Source: Planctomycetota bacterium
GTDB taxonomy: Bacteria; Planctomycetota; MHYJ01; JACQXL01
Reading direction: 5' to 3'
Assembly (NCBI GenBank): GCA_016235865.1
Contig: JACRIK010000003.1
Span: forward strand, 434,001 to 498,000
Length of the DNA stretch: 64,000 bases
Shown: positions 1-7,475 of the stretch, one piece after another
Position numbering within the stretch: position 1 is the first letter of the stretch
How the letters are laid out: each line of letters starts with the position of its first letter
Made by a program: the position numbers and the translations under genes
The notes under the pieces: generated by a model
Database searches by the model: none
Seen by the model: only the letters and a program-made list of their open reading frames with translations
What the model was told of the DNA's origin: nothing

Positions 1-468
1 GGCGTTGTTGGACAGATTGCTAATGCTCCGGATAATCCGGCTGAGCGCTTCTTCGTCCGTTTCAGTATTTAACGCCCTAAGTAGGTATGGCCGGGCTGTT
101 TCGTCTTTTATCATCCCCAATACCCACGCGGTATAAAACCGCTGGTTTTTGCTTTTGGGATTATTTAATGCCACGGTAACCAGATAATCAACGGCATTTT
201 TGTCGGTAAAATCGCCCAGTATCATCAGGGCGGATTCCCTGACCGGGGATTCTTCGTCGTCAAAAAGCGCCACCAGTATCATTGCCGCGTCTTTAGAGTT
301 GTGTGCTTTTAGCTTGTTAATTGCTTTGAGCCGATCCCAGTAATTAGCATATGACTTGTCCGCCAGGGTCTGCTTTATCTCGGATAAATCATCGGTTACG
401 CCGAAGAGAGAAAAAACAGCAACCATTAAGGATATACAAAACAGAAAGGTGTATTTGGATTTGGCCAC
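1..468 (-). CDS. HEAT-repeat protein, 3' part cut by window edge
   Basis: The frame is open from a GTG at 468 to base 1, so the C-terminus lies outside the window. The protein begins MAKSKYTFLFCISLMVAV, a likely signal peptide. It continues with degenerate HEAT-type helical pairs (for example residues around DAAMILVALFDDEESPVRES and AVDYLVTVALNNP). A GGATGG ribosome-binding site precedes the GTG. It starts 26 bp after the WD40 gene on the same strand, so the two are probably co-transcribed. An exported scaffold role is inferred from the repeat fold; no enzymatic motif is visible. Confidence 0.75.
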   Translation of the reverse strand, partial: MAKSKYTFLFCISLMVAVFSLFGVTDDLSEIKQTLADKSYANYWDRLKAINKLKAHNSKDAAMILVALFDDEESPVRESALMILGDFTDKNAVDYLVTVALNNPKSKNQRFYTAWVLGMIKDETARPYLLRALNTETDEEALSRIIRSISNLSNNA

Positions 469-494
469 AAATTACCATCCTTTAGGGTGCGCGC

Positions 495-1523
495 TTACTT
501 ACCCGGGATAAACTCCCATATCTTGATACCGTAGTCGCTGGTGGCCAGATACCGGCCATCCGGGCTGAAGGCCAGGCCGTGCACCCAACTGGGCTGGTGT
601 ACCGTGATATTCTGGAGCCGCTTGCCAGTCGCGCTTTCCCATATCTTAGCCGTACCGTCCTCGGCGCCTGAAGCCAGCACCGTGCCGTCCGGACTGAAGG
701 CCACCACTCGAATCTGACCTTCGTGCCCTTGTAAGGTCCGGATTTCCTCTCCGGTTTCCACATTCCAGAGTTTTACAGTCTTGTCAAAACTGCCCGAGGC
801 AACCATCTTGCCATCTGGGCTGAAGGCCACGGTATAAGTCAGGTGCCTGTGCCCGGTCAGGGTATGCAGGCATTCACCGCTCTCGATATCCCAGATTTTC
901 ACGGTGTTGTCGTGGCTCCCTGAGGCGAGTAGTTTGTTGTCCGGGCTGAAGGCCAAGCCAAAAATATCTGCTGAATGACCCTGTAATATTTTAAGTTCTT
1001 TAGCCTCCAGCTGGCCACTTTTGGCCGTCGCGGTCGGCACGTCAAAGAGCGTGATGGTACAGGCCCTATCACCCGAAGCAAGCATCCGGCTATTCGGGCT
1101 GAAGGCCACGGACCAGACCTCGGCCGAAATCTTCAGACTAGTCAATATCTTATTCTTCATCGGGTCCCAGAGCTTGACAGTTCGGTCATCGCCACCAGAA
1201 GCAAGCATCTTGCCGTCCGGGCTAAAGACCACGGACCAGATAATATCCTTGTGCCCGGCCAAACGATTGAGCTCTAAGCCGCCGGTTACGTCCCATATCT
1301 TGATAACCTTTTCGTCGCTGGCCGAGGCCAAGGTCTTGCTGTCCGGAGCAAAAGCCAGAGAGCGAATCAGGAATTGATTACCCTTGATGGTCCGGATTTC
1401 CCGCCAGGTGCCGGATGAGGCGGGTTTTTTGTTATCCTTTGCCTGCGCGGCGCATTGGAGAACAAAAGCCGTAAATGACGCGAGAACAATTAAAAGACAA
1501 GTATAAAAATATGCTTTTCTCAT
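495..1523 (-). CDS. Exported WD40-repeat protein
   Basis: 342 residues. The N-terminal hydrophobic stretch (about residues 4-24, ending VLQCAAQ) looks like a signal peptide; the Cys is not in a good lipobox. From about residue 40 to the end there are roughly seven WD40 blades, recognisable by repeated FSPDGKxLASG and VKIWD/VKLWN motifs. This fits one seven-bladed beta-propeller outside the cytoplasm, probably used for protein-protein contacts. AGAGGTGATTT lies directly before the ATG at 1523. The gene is divergent from purQ and precedes the HEAT-repeat gene. The partner is unknown. Confidence 0.9.
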   Translation of the reverse strand: MRKAYFYTCLLIVLASFTAFVLQCAAQAKDNKKPASSGTWREIRTIKGNQFLIRSLAFAPDSKTLASASDEKVIKIWDVTGGLELNRLAGHKDIIWSVVFSPDGKMLASGGDDRTVKLWDPMKNKILTSLKISAEVWSVAFSPNSRMLASGDRACTITLFDVPTATAKSGQLEAKELKILQGHSADIFGLAFSPDNKLLASGSHDNTVKIWDIESGECLHTLTGHRHLTYTVAFSPDGKMVASGSFDKTVKLWNVETGEEIRTLQGHEGQIRVVAFSPDGTVLASGAEDGTAKIWESATGKRLQNITVHQPSWVHGLAFSPDGRYLATSDYGIKIWEFIPGK

Positions 1524-1617
1524 AAATCACCTCTTTTCACTAACGTTACAATTGTCTTTATGACACTTATACTACCACTCCATTCCTGCCAAGCAAGAAA
1601 ATTACATTCTATTATTA

Positions 1618-1646
1618 TTGATTTGGGATTTAACAAACGGTATAAT
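1618..1646 (+). promoter_or_regulatory. Sigma-70-like promoter of purQ (leaderless)
   Basis: A -35 box TTGATT (1618-1623), a 17-bp spacer and a perfect -10 TATAAT (1641-1646) are seen. The purQ ATG is at 1654, only 7 nt after the -10 box, so transcription should begin at or next to the A of ATG. There is no Shine-Dalgarno sequence. A TTG codon at 1618 opens a longer frame but coincides with the -35 box, which argues against its use. Confidence 0.7.
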
Positions 1647-1653
1647 CTTGATT

Positions 1654-2451
1654 ATGAAGCAGGTTAAGGTATTTATCCTGAGGGCGCCCGGGACTAATTG
1701 CGACATGGAGACCAGCGTGGCATTCCAAAAAGCCGGCGCTCAAGCAGACGCCTTTCACATAAACGAATGGATTAACAACCCGTCTTTAATACACCAATAC
1801 CAAATCCTGGCCCTGCCGGGCGGGTTCTCATACGGAGACGATATCGGCTCGGGAACCGTCCTGGGCAATGAAATCACCCAGCGCCTGATTAGCGAACTCA
1901 ACCTGTTTGTAAAGGACGGAAAGTTAATCATCGGTATCTGTAACGGATTCCAGGTGCTGGTCAAAACCGGCTTTTTGCCGGGATTGCCCGCCCGCGCGGA
2001 AAAGCCGGTCCGCGAGGCATCTCTTTTTACCAACGACTCAGCCCGCTACGAAGACCGCTGGGTTTACCTGAGGAAATACTCCCAAAAATGCGTCTTCACT
2101 AAAAATATGCCTCAGGAAACCGTCTACCTGCCGGTGGCGCACGGCGAGGGTAAATTCATCACTCGTGACAAAGAAACCCTCGATAGGATTATTGCCAATG
2201 ACCAGGTGGTCTTTAGATATTGCGATGACAAGGGCAAACCCTCGCGCCGGTATCCCTTGAATCCCAACGGAGCCATGGACAATATTGCGGCGGTTTGCGA
2301 TACCACAGGCCGGATTATGGGAATGATGCCCCATCCGGAGCGGTTCCAGGATGTTACCAATCACCCGCGCTGGACCAGAAAAAAACCCGATTTTCCGCAC
2401 GGTATGCTTATTTTCCAAAATGCGGTTGACCACGTGAAAAATACCTTATAA
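1654..2451 (+). CDS. purQ: Phosphoribosylformylglycinamidine synthase, glutaminase subunit
   Basis: 265 residues from the ATG at 1654. It is a class I glutamine amidotransferase that supplies ammonia to PurL for FGAM synthesis in the purine pathway. Visible motifs are APGTNCDMET near the N-terminus, GFSYGDD, the nucleophile elbow GICNGFQVL containing the catalytic Cys, and the C-terminal PHPE with the catalytic His. It is longer than the roughly 225-residue Bacillus form; the extra C-terminal segment resembles the glutaminase domain of large one-piece PurL. purE follows after 9 bp. The chosen start fits the promoter, which implies a leaderless message. Confidence 0.93.
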   Translation: MKQVKVFILRAPGTNCDMETSVAFQKAGAQADAFHINEWINNPSLIHQYQILALPGGFSYGDDIGSGTVLGNEITQRLISELNLFVKDGKLIIGICNGFQVLVKTGFLPGLPARAEKPVREASLFTNDSARYEDRWVYLRKYSQKCVFTKNMPQETVYLPVAHGEGKFITRDKETLDRIIANDQVVFRYCDDKGKPSRRYPLNPNGAMDNIAAVCDTTGRIMGMMPHPERFQDVTNHPRWTRKKPDFPHGMLIFQNAVDHVKNTL

Positions 2452-2460
2452 GGAGGAATT

Positions 2461-2934
2461 ATGTCAAGCGTAATTATTATCATGGGTTCCAAGGGCGACC
2501 TGGAACATTCGCAGAAAATTGCCGGAATGGTCAAGAAAATGGGCGTGGAGTGTGCGATGCGGATTGCCTCGGCCCATAAAGTGCCGCTCAAAGCATTAGA
2601 TATTGTCAAGCAATACGAAAACGAAGAGGTGGTTTTTATCACGGTGGCCGGACGGAGCAATGCGTTGAGCGGATTTGTGGATGCCAATACGCCCAGGCCG
2701 GTTATCGCCTGCCCGCCCTACAGCGATAAATTCGGCGGCAAAGACATTTTTTCCACCATTAGAATGCCTTCGGGCGTCTGTCCGATGCTGGTTTTAGAAC
2801 CCGAAGAAGCCGGCTTGGCCGCCATGAAAATCTTAGCCCTGAACAACAAAACTCTCACCAAAAAGATAGAGGACTACCAGAAATCAAAAAAGGACGAGAT
2901 AGAAAAAGCGGATAAGGAACTTACCAGGACTTAA
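2461..2934 (+). CDS. purE: Class II (CO2-using) AIR carboxylase PurE
   Basis: 157 residues. MGSKGDLEHSQKI and the SAHK motif mark the PurE fold, which makes CAIR in purine synthesis. The central part reads VAGRSNALSGFVDANTPRP, then IACPPYSDKFGGKD, then RMPSG and VLEPEEA. This matches the class II type of animal PAICS (VAGRSN, NT..PVI.CPP, R.PSG, VL.PE), not the class I bacterial N5-CAIR mutase. Class II enzymes carboxylate AIR directly with CO2 and need no PurK; none is seen here. AGGAGG precedes the ATG, and the gene lies 9 bp after purQ. The C-terminal tail is a charged helix. Confidence 0.9.
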   Translation: MSSVIIIMGSKGDLEHSQKIAGMVKKMGVECAMRIASAHKVPLKALDIVKQYENEEVVFITVAGRSNALSGFVDANTPRPVIACPPYSDKFGGKDIFSTIRMPSGVCPMLVLEPEEAGLAAMKILALNNKTLTKKIEDYQKSKKDEIEKADKELTRT

Positions 2935-2985
2935 AAAGACAGGGATGTTTCATTTTTTATCTCTCCTTTATTATCTTTTTACTGT

Positions 2986-3465
2986 ATGCCCGACAAACTC
3001 CCGATGACCGCTGATGGCCTGAAGAAACTGCAGTCCAAACTTGAGCAGTTGACCAACCAGGCCCGTCCGGCCGTGGAAAAACGCCTGGGTGAAGCCCGGG
3101 ATTTGGGCGACCTTTCTGAAAACGCCGAGTTCTCATCAGCCCGCGAGGAACTCTGGCGCGTGGACCGGCAGATTGCCGAATTAAAAGACCAATTGAACCG
3201 TTCGGAAATCATTACCTCTAAACAGATTGATAAAAACATCATTGCCTTCGGCGCCCGTGTTAAGGTCAAGGATATCGATACTGCGGAAGAAGAGATATAC
3301 CTGCTGGTTGGCGAAGGCGAATCAAACCTGGCAGAAAACAAGATTGCCGTCACCACTCCGATTGGCCAAGGACTGCTGGGTCATAAAGTCGGTGACAAGG
3401 TAAAGATTCCGGTCCCGGCCGGCATGCTCTCATACCAAATCATTGAGATACGTTACGATTTGTAG
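2986..3465 (+). CDS. greA: Transcript cleavage factor GreA/GreB family
   Basis: 159 residues, the usual length. The N-terminal coiled coil carries the acidic tip GDLSENAEFSSAREE, which reaches into the RNA polymerase secondary channel. The C-terminal FKBP-like domain ends PIGQGLLGHKVGDKVKIPVP. The role is to rescue backtracked polymerase by stimulating transcript cleavage. No clear Shine-Dalgarno site precedes the ATG at 2986. A TATTAT at 2969-2974 lies 11 nt upstream, so a very short leader is possible. It converges on aroDE. Confidence 0.92.
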   Translation: MPDKLPMTADGLKKLQSKLEQLTNQARPAVEKRLGEARDLGDLSENAEFSSAREELWRVDRQIAELKDQLNRSEIITSKQIDKNIIAFGARVKVKDIDTAEEEIYLLVGEGESNLAENKIAVTTPIGQGLLGHKVGDKVKIPVPAGMLSYQIIEIRYDL

Positions 3466-3478
3466 TGCTGCGCCATGG

Positions 3479-4948
3479 TTAGAACCTGCCGGTAAAACAT
3501 TCTAACTGCTTAAACGCCTGAGCCAGAAACATCTTTAAACCATTAACAGTTATGCATCCCTTGCTTCGGGCGTCTTTTATTAATCTGGTCTGGGCCGGGT
3601 TGTAGATGGTATCAAAAACTATCATCCCCTTTTTCAGACAGGATTTGGGCACCGGGCTTTTGCCGATATCAGGTATCATGCCTACAGGCGTAGCGTTAAT
3701 AAAAATCTTATCGACCCCAGATCCTTTGCAGTGTTGAGGCAAACGTCTTAAGGATGGGGCGCCTTTACCGGAATTCCTGGAGAAGACAACGGTCTTTATC
3801 CCAGAATGCCTCAGGGCATAAACAATCGCCCTTGAAGCGCCTCCTTTACCCAGAATAAGCGCTTTCCGGTCTTTAAGTAATTTCCGTAAGGGCAACAACG
3901 ATTCTATTATGCCGATCCAGTCAGTATTGGTCCCGGCAAGTTCCTTCCCCTTGCGATAAAGAGTGTTTATAGCGCCGATTTCCTTTGCGCTCCGGCTTAA
4001 CTTATCTGCCACTTTCATAGCCCTGATTTTATGAGGACTGGTAATGCTAAAACCGGCCGGCTTAAGAAACGATTTTACCAATGAAAAATCCCTTAAAAAA
4101 CACTTCGGTTCTATAGCAAAGGGAAGATAAACCGCGTTGATACCACCCGCCCTAAACAAGGAGTTAAATAAAAACGGGCTGCGAGAATGCCCGATCGGGT
4201 ATCCTAAAAGCCCGAAGATTTTTGTATTCGGGCTGATGGAATCCGCCCGGTAAAGATATTTCATCTGCGCAAACGAAATCTGACCTTCGGCGGTTTCTCC
4301 ACCGTCTTGATATGAGGCGTAGGTCAAAAACAGACCGAATTTCCTGTAAAGGATGCGGCTGATAACGCCTTTCTCTCCCATGCAAAAGGCAATAAGCTTA
4401 GGACGGCCTCGGGGTTTTATTCTCTGCGCCAGCCTGAATATCTTAAAATTATCCCTGAAATCACCGGCGTAGGTAACGATTTTAACCGCATCCGGCGTGT
4501 ATGCAGCAATCCTCTTGTAAATCGCTTCCAGATTATCAGGCGTCCGGCGGTAATTATGATACGCGAGAATCGTTTTGGTTTTGCAGCGCCGGCTGAAATC
4601 AATCAATGCCTTTACCGCCCCGGGAATCTTCAGCGATTCAGGAATATCTATCGTAACGTATTTAAACCTGCCTGAAATAATGGCGTCTGATAAGAGCCTC
4701 ACTCTTTCCGCCTCGGTGCCGTTAAAGCAGCCGCCGTTTGCTTTGGCATAGCAGGTGAAAATAAGCGGCCGGGTGACTTTCTGCTTAAGAAGGAGCGATA
4801 ACGAAAAATCTCGGATGAGATCGGCTCTAATCTCAACGAGATCAATTGCTTTTGTGGCGCGCCTAAGATTCTTCAGCAATTCACGCATGGAACCCGGCCC
4901 ATATGCATCTGGGCCGGACGACCAACCGCCGAACGGAACGCAAATCAT
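3479..4948 (-). CDS. aroDE: Bifunctional 3-dehydroquinate dehydratase/shikimate dehydrogenase
   Basis: 489 residues carrying two consecutive shikimate-pathway enzymes. Residues about 1-225 are type I dehydroquinate dehydratase, with His131 (LAYHNY) and the Schiff-base Lys156 (AVKIVTYA). Residues about 243-489 are shikimate dehydrogenase, with YPIGHSRSP (250-258), SITSPHK with the catalytic Lys307, NTDW (341-344) and the NADP loop GKGGASRA (367-374). The same order is known in plants and some PVC bacteria. The start overlaps the L,D-transpeptidase stop by 4 bp, so the two are translationally coupled. All key residues are present, so both activities are expected. Confidence 0.93.
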   Translation of the reverse strand: MICVPFGGWSSGPDAYGPGSMRELLKNLRRATKAIDLVEIRADLIRDFSLSLLLKQKVTRPLIFTCYAKANGGCFNGTEAERVRLLSDAIISGRFKYVTIDIPESLKIPGAVKALIDFSRRCKTKTILAYHNYRRTPDNLEAIYKRIAAYTPDAVKIVTYAGDFRDNFKIFRLAQRIKPRGRPKLIAFCMGEKGVISRILYRKFGLFLTYASYQDGGETAEGQISFAQMKYLYRADSISPNTKIFGLLGYPIGHSRSPFLFNSLFRAGGINAVYLPFAIEPKCFLRDFSLVKSFLKPAGFSITSPHKIRAMKVADKLSRSAKEIGAINTLYRKGKELAGTNTDWIGIIESLLPLRKLLKDRKALILGKGGASRAIVYALRHSGIKTVVFSRNSGKGAPSLRRLPQHCKGSGVDKIFINATPVGMIPDIGKSPVPKSCLKKGMIVFDTIYNPAQTRLIKDARSKGCITVNGLKMFLAQAFKQLECFTGRF

Positions 4949-6147
4949 TCCTCAATCACCACCTTGGCGCCCTGGGAAATCAGGTCGTAAACCTCTTCCA
5001 CTTCTGTATTGTACATCCGGATGCAACCGTTGGATATCTTCTTTCCGATATTTTCCGGCGCAGTTGTGCCGTGGATGCCCAAGGCCGGGCTTTCCTTGAA
5101 CCCCATCCATCTGGTGCCCAGAACATTGCGGCTGTCGCCGTAAGGAACCTCCTCTTTGCGCCCATCCTCGGTCTTTTTATACCAAGTCGGATGAATCGTC
5201 TTGGTACCGACAGTGTATATCCCGGCCGGCGTGTCGCAATTCTTGGTCGGGTCGCCTACGCTTATCCGGTATTCCTTTATAAAATCGTTATTGATATAAA
5301 GCGTCAGGGTTAGGGTGGTTTTGCTGACCTTGGCCCATATCGGCCCGGTCAGAATCTTTAGTTTGTCATTGGGAAAGATATTGTGGGTTTTAAGGCCGTT
5401 AATCCGCCTGATATGCCCCAGGGCAATTTCTCCGCTGCCCGTCTCAACCTTATATTGCTTACTGATATTGGTAAGGTTATCGCCCGGCTTTACCGTGTAA
5501 ACCGTGCTGTCCGGCGTGGGGAACGGGGAAAACACCAACTTTTTATTCAGTTCGCTCAGCCGGTTTCTAATCTCCGATGTCTTTTCCTTGGTGATATTGC
5601 TTTTCAAGGCCAGCGAATAGGCGTTCCGCGCTTTGTATTCCCGGTTCGGCTCGTCAGCCAGCGAAAGATAATAATCGCCCAGTTCTACACCGGCCTCGCG
5701 GGCGCCCTGGCTGTCCGGAAATTTGGTCTGTGCCATTTCCAGATACTTGAGTTTCTCCGACTTATTCTTGCTGCGTTTACCGATTTGATAATAAGCGTCG
5801 CCGCAATAAACGCTGGCCGGATGTTCCTTAATCAATCTTTCCCAGATTTTCAGCGCCTTATCGGTCTTTTCCAGTTTCTCATAAGACCAGCCGATATAAT
5901 CAAGATACTTGTCAGCTCCGGACGGATTTTCAGTTATCTCGTCCTCAAGCCGATTAATGGCGTCCTTGTATTTCCCCTGTTCGTAAAGAGTAATCCCGCC
6001 GGTCTTCGGCTGGACCGGCTCCTGCGGCTGGGTTGCCTGCGGCCCGGTCACCGGTGGCGGGGCGGTCTGCTGACGCGGTTTCCAAACCTTGGCATAAAGC
6101 AGGTAGGCGGCGACAACCAGGATAACGAAAAATATAAACTTCTTCAT
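4945..6147 (-). CDS. LysM/TPR L,D-transpeptidase (YkuD family)
   Basis: 400 residues. A signal anchor (residues 4-18) is followed by a Pro/Gln-rich linker, TPR-like helices (about 50-200), a LysM peptidoglycan-binding domain (about 216-266, YTVKPGDNL) and a YkuD catalytic domain (about 271-398). The active-site signature HGTTAPENIG...SNGCIRM gives His359 and Cys375. It should form 3-3 peptidoglycan cross-links or attach proteins to the wall outside the membrane, which implies this organism makes peptidoglycan. GAAAGGAAAG precedes the ATG. It is the upstream partner of aroDE. Confidence 0.92.
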   Translation of the reverse strand: MKKFIFFVILVVAAYLLYAKVWKPRQQTAPPPVTGPQATQPQEPVQPKTGGITLYEQGKYKDAINRLEDEITENPSGADKYLDYIGWSYEKLEKTDKALKIWERLIKEHPASVYCGDAYYQIGKRSKNKSEKLKYLEMAQTKFPDSQGAREAGVELGDYYLSLADEPNREYKARNAYSLALKSNITKEKTSEIRNRLSELNKKLVFSPFPTPDSTVYTVKPGDNLTNISKQYKVETGSGEIALGHIRRINGLKTHNIFPNDKLKILTGPIWAKVSKTTLTLTLYINNDFIKEYRISVGDPTKNCDTPAGIYTVGTKTIHPTWYKKTEDGRKEEVPYGDSRNVLGTRWMGFKESPALGIHGTTAPENIGKKISNGCIRMYNTEVEEVYDLISQGAKVVIEE

Positions 6148-6235
6148 AACTTTCCTTTCGCTTAAATTTGTCGGTTACTTAAATATTATCGGCTAAATAC
6201 GGGTGCCGCTTTAGGGCTAATTCGGGCAGAAAATC

Positions 6236-6952
6236 CTATTTGTCCGGCGGTTTTTCCGGAGAGGAAATATTTGGGGTGGGCGATGTCTTTTCCGCCTTGG
6301 AAAGCAGTCGCTTGGTCATTTCTTTGGCAAACAGCAAAATGGTCACAAAGAATATTAAAAAAGCCAGAAAGACTATTATCCGTTTTCCTAAAGTTGGCTC
6401 TTCATCTATAGCCTCATCTGCCGTGGTGGTCTTTGATAGCTGAGAACCTTTGGGAGTTCCGGAAGCCGCAGGTGCCGGCTTCCCGGCGCCCGGCGCTGCT
6501 TTACCTTCCGCTTTCGTGGATGCCACCTCCTGAATAGCCCTCTGAAGCGCATTGCTGGACAATTTGGCCGGCTCGGCTGTGATGGTCTTGTCATCCGATG
6601 CCATTTTCAGCGTCTCTGACTGACCGGCTGGTTGAGCCGGCGCCGGAGCAGATTCCGCTGCCATCTCGCTGTAAGTCAGGGTGGTCCGGCCGATGACAAT
6701 CCGGTCCTTGTCGATTAGCTTGCGCCGCGAGACCTTTTCGCCATTGACGATAATGCCGTTGCGGCTACCCATATCAACCAGCATGAAGGAACCATCCGGC
6801 TCCCGGGTGACTTTGGCGTGCTGCCTTGAGGCGCGCGGGTCGTCGATGAAGATGCTGTTGGCCTTTTCCCGGCCGATAATCCCCTCGGCGCCCAGGGTTA
6901 CCGTCCGCTCGCCGGCGCTTTGTCCTTCGGTTACGATAATTAAACAAGGCAT
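6236..6952 (-). CDS. FHA-domain protein with C-terminal membrane anchor
   Basis: 238 residues. An FHA domain (about 22-95) shows GREKAN, RASRQHA and GSRNGI, the residues that read phosphothreonine. A long Ala/Pro-rich linker follows, then one membrane helix (about 198-216), placing the FHA domain in the cytoplasm. The likely role is to recruit proteins phosphorylated by Ser/Thr kinases. Upstream on the minus strand, TTGACT (6981-6986) and TATTTA (6958-6963) are 17 bp apart. The -10 is 5 nt from the ATG and there is no Shine-Dalgarno, so it may be leaderless, though the -10 is weak. Confidence 0.87.
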   Translation of the reverse strand: MPCLIIVTEGQSAGERTVTLGAEGIIGREKANSIFIDDPRASRQHAKVTREPDGSFMLVDMGSRNGIIVNGEKVSRRKLIDKDRIVIGRTTLTYSEMAAESAPAPAQPAGQSETLKMASDDKTITAEPAKLSSNALQRAIQEVASTKAEGKAAPGAGKPAPAASGTPKGSQLSKTTTADEAIDEEPTLGKRIIVFLAFLIFFVTILLFAKEMTKRLLSKAEKTSPTPNISSPEKPPDK

Positions 6953-7062
6953 AACGTTAAATAATCAATACTACCTAAAAAGTCAAGGAAAATACTGTGC
7001 AGAAACAATAAAGTATCACTTTGGCAATGTCTTAAGCGATTTAATGCGATTTCTTTCCCACA

Positions 7063-7372
7063 CCTGTGCAGATTGATACCCGTAGTGCTGCGGACTAACA
7101 TTCGCATCCCTGTAGACTAACACCCGTATTCCTGTGGACTAACACTCTTAGTCCTGCGGAGTCAGGTTCGTATGCCTGTGGATTAACACCCTTAGCCCTG
7201 CGGAGTCAGATTCGTATTCCTGTGGATTAACACTCTTGGTCCTGCGAAGTCAGGTTCGTATCCTTGTAGATTAACACTCGTATCCCTGTGGACTAATACC
7301 CGTATACCTGTGGATTAAGCCCCTTATACCTGTAGAATAAGGGTCATATTCCGCACCCTTCACAGATAGTGG
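7063..7372. repeat. 22-bp-phased degenerate tandem array 1
   Basis: From 7087 to 7351 there are twelve consecutive steps of exactly 22 bp. Unit starts are 7087, 7109, 7131, 7153, 7175, 7197, 7219, 7241, 7263, 7285, 7307, 7329 and 7351. Most begin CCTGTGGA or CCTGCGGA followed by TTAACAC or GTCAG. An extra unit lies at 7063, 24 bp earlier. The units at 7131-7262 form three copies of a 44-bp dimer. The core TGTGGATTA is one mismatch from an inverted DnaA box. The array occupies the gap between the FHA gene and parB, and G-rich DNA (7373-7420) follows it. Units diverge while the spacing stays fixed. Confidence 0.9.
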
Positions 7373-7428
7373 GCAGGGGATATACGGTTAGGGGGGTAGT
7401 GGGGAGGGGGTGGGGAGTGGTTCAGATA

Positions 7429-7444
7429 TGTTTCTCGTGGAACT
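7429..7444. promoter_or_regulatory. Candidate parS centromere site
   Basis: TGTTTCTCGTGGAACT matches the widely conserved parS consensus TGTTTCACGTGAAACA at 13 of 16 positions. It lies 31 bp beyond the parB stop codon, where ParB-loading sites are often found. Two direct copies of GGTGAGAAACA follow at about 7454-7475 and could be half-sites. It is degenerate for a parS, so a stronger site elsewhere is possible. Confidence 0.5.
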
Positions 7445-7475
7445 ATGCTTTTTGGTGAGAAACAGGTGAGAAACA

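Noticed and set aside
1618-1653. TTG start giving a 12-residue longer PurQ
   Set aside because: The TTG is in the -35 box and the added residues are not part of the family.
2425-2440. parS-like CCACGTGAAAAA at the end of purQ
   Set aside because: Only the central CACGTGAAA matches and it lies in a conserved coding region.
7063-7372. CRISPR array
   Set aside because: A 22-bp period leaves no room for spacers, the units diverge throughout, and there are no cas genes.
7063-7372. Array 1 as the main oriC with DnaA boxes
   Set aside because: TGTGGATTA is one mismatch from the box in every consensus unit, and the dnaA-dnaN gap has sites of equal quality in the classical position; kept only as a hypothesis.
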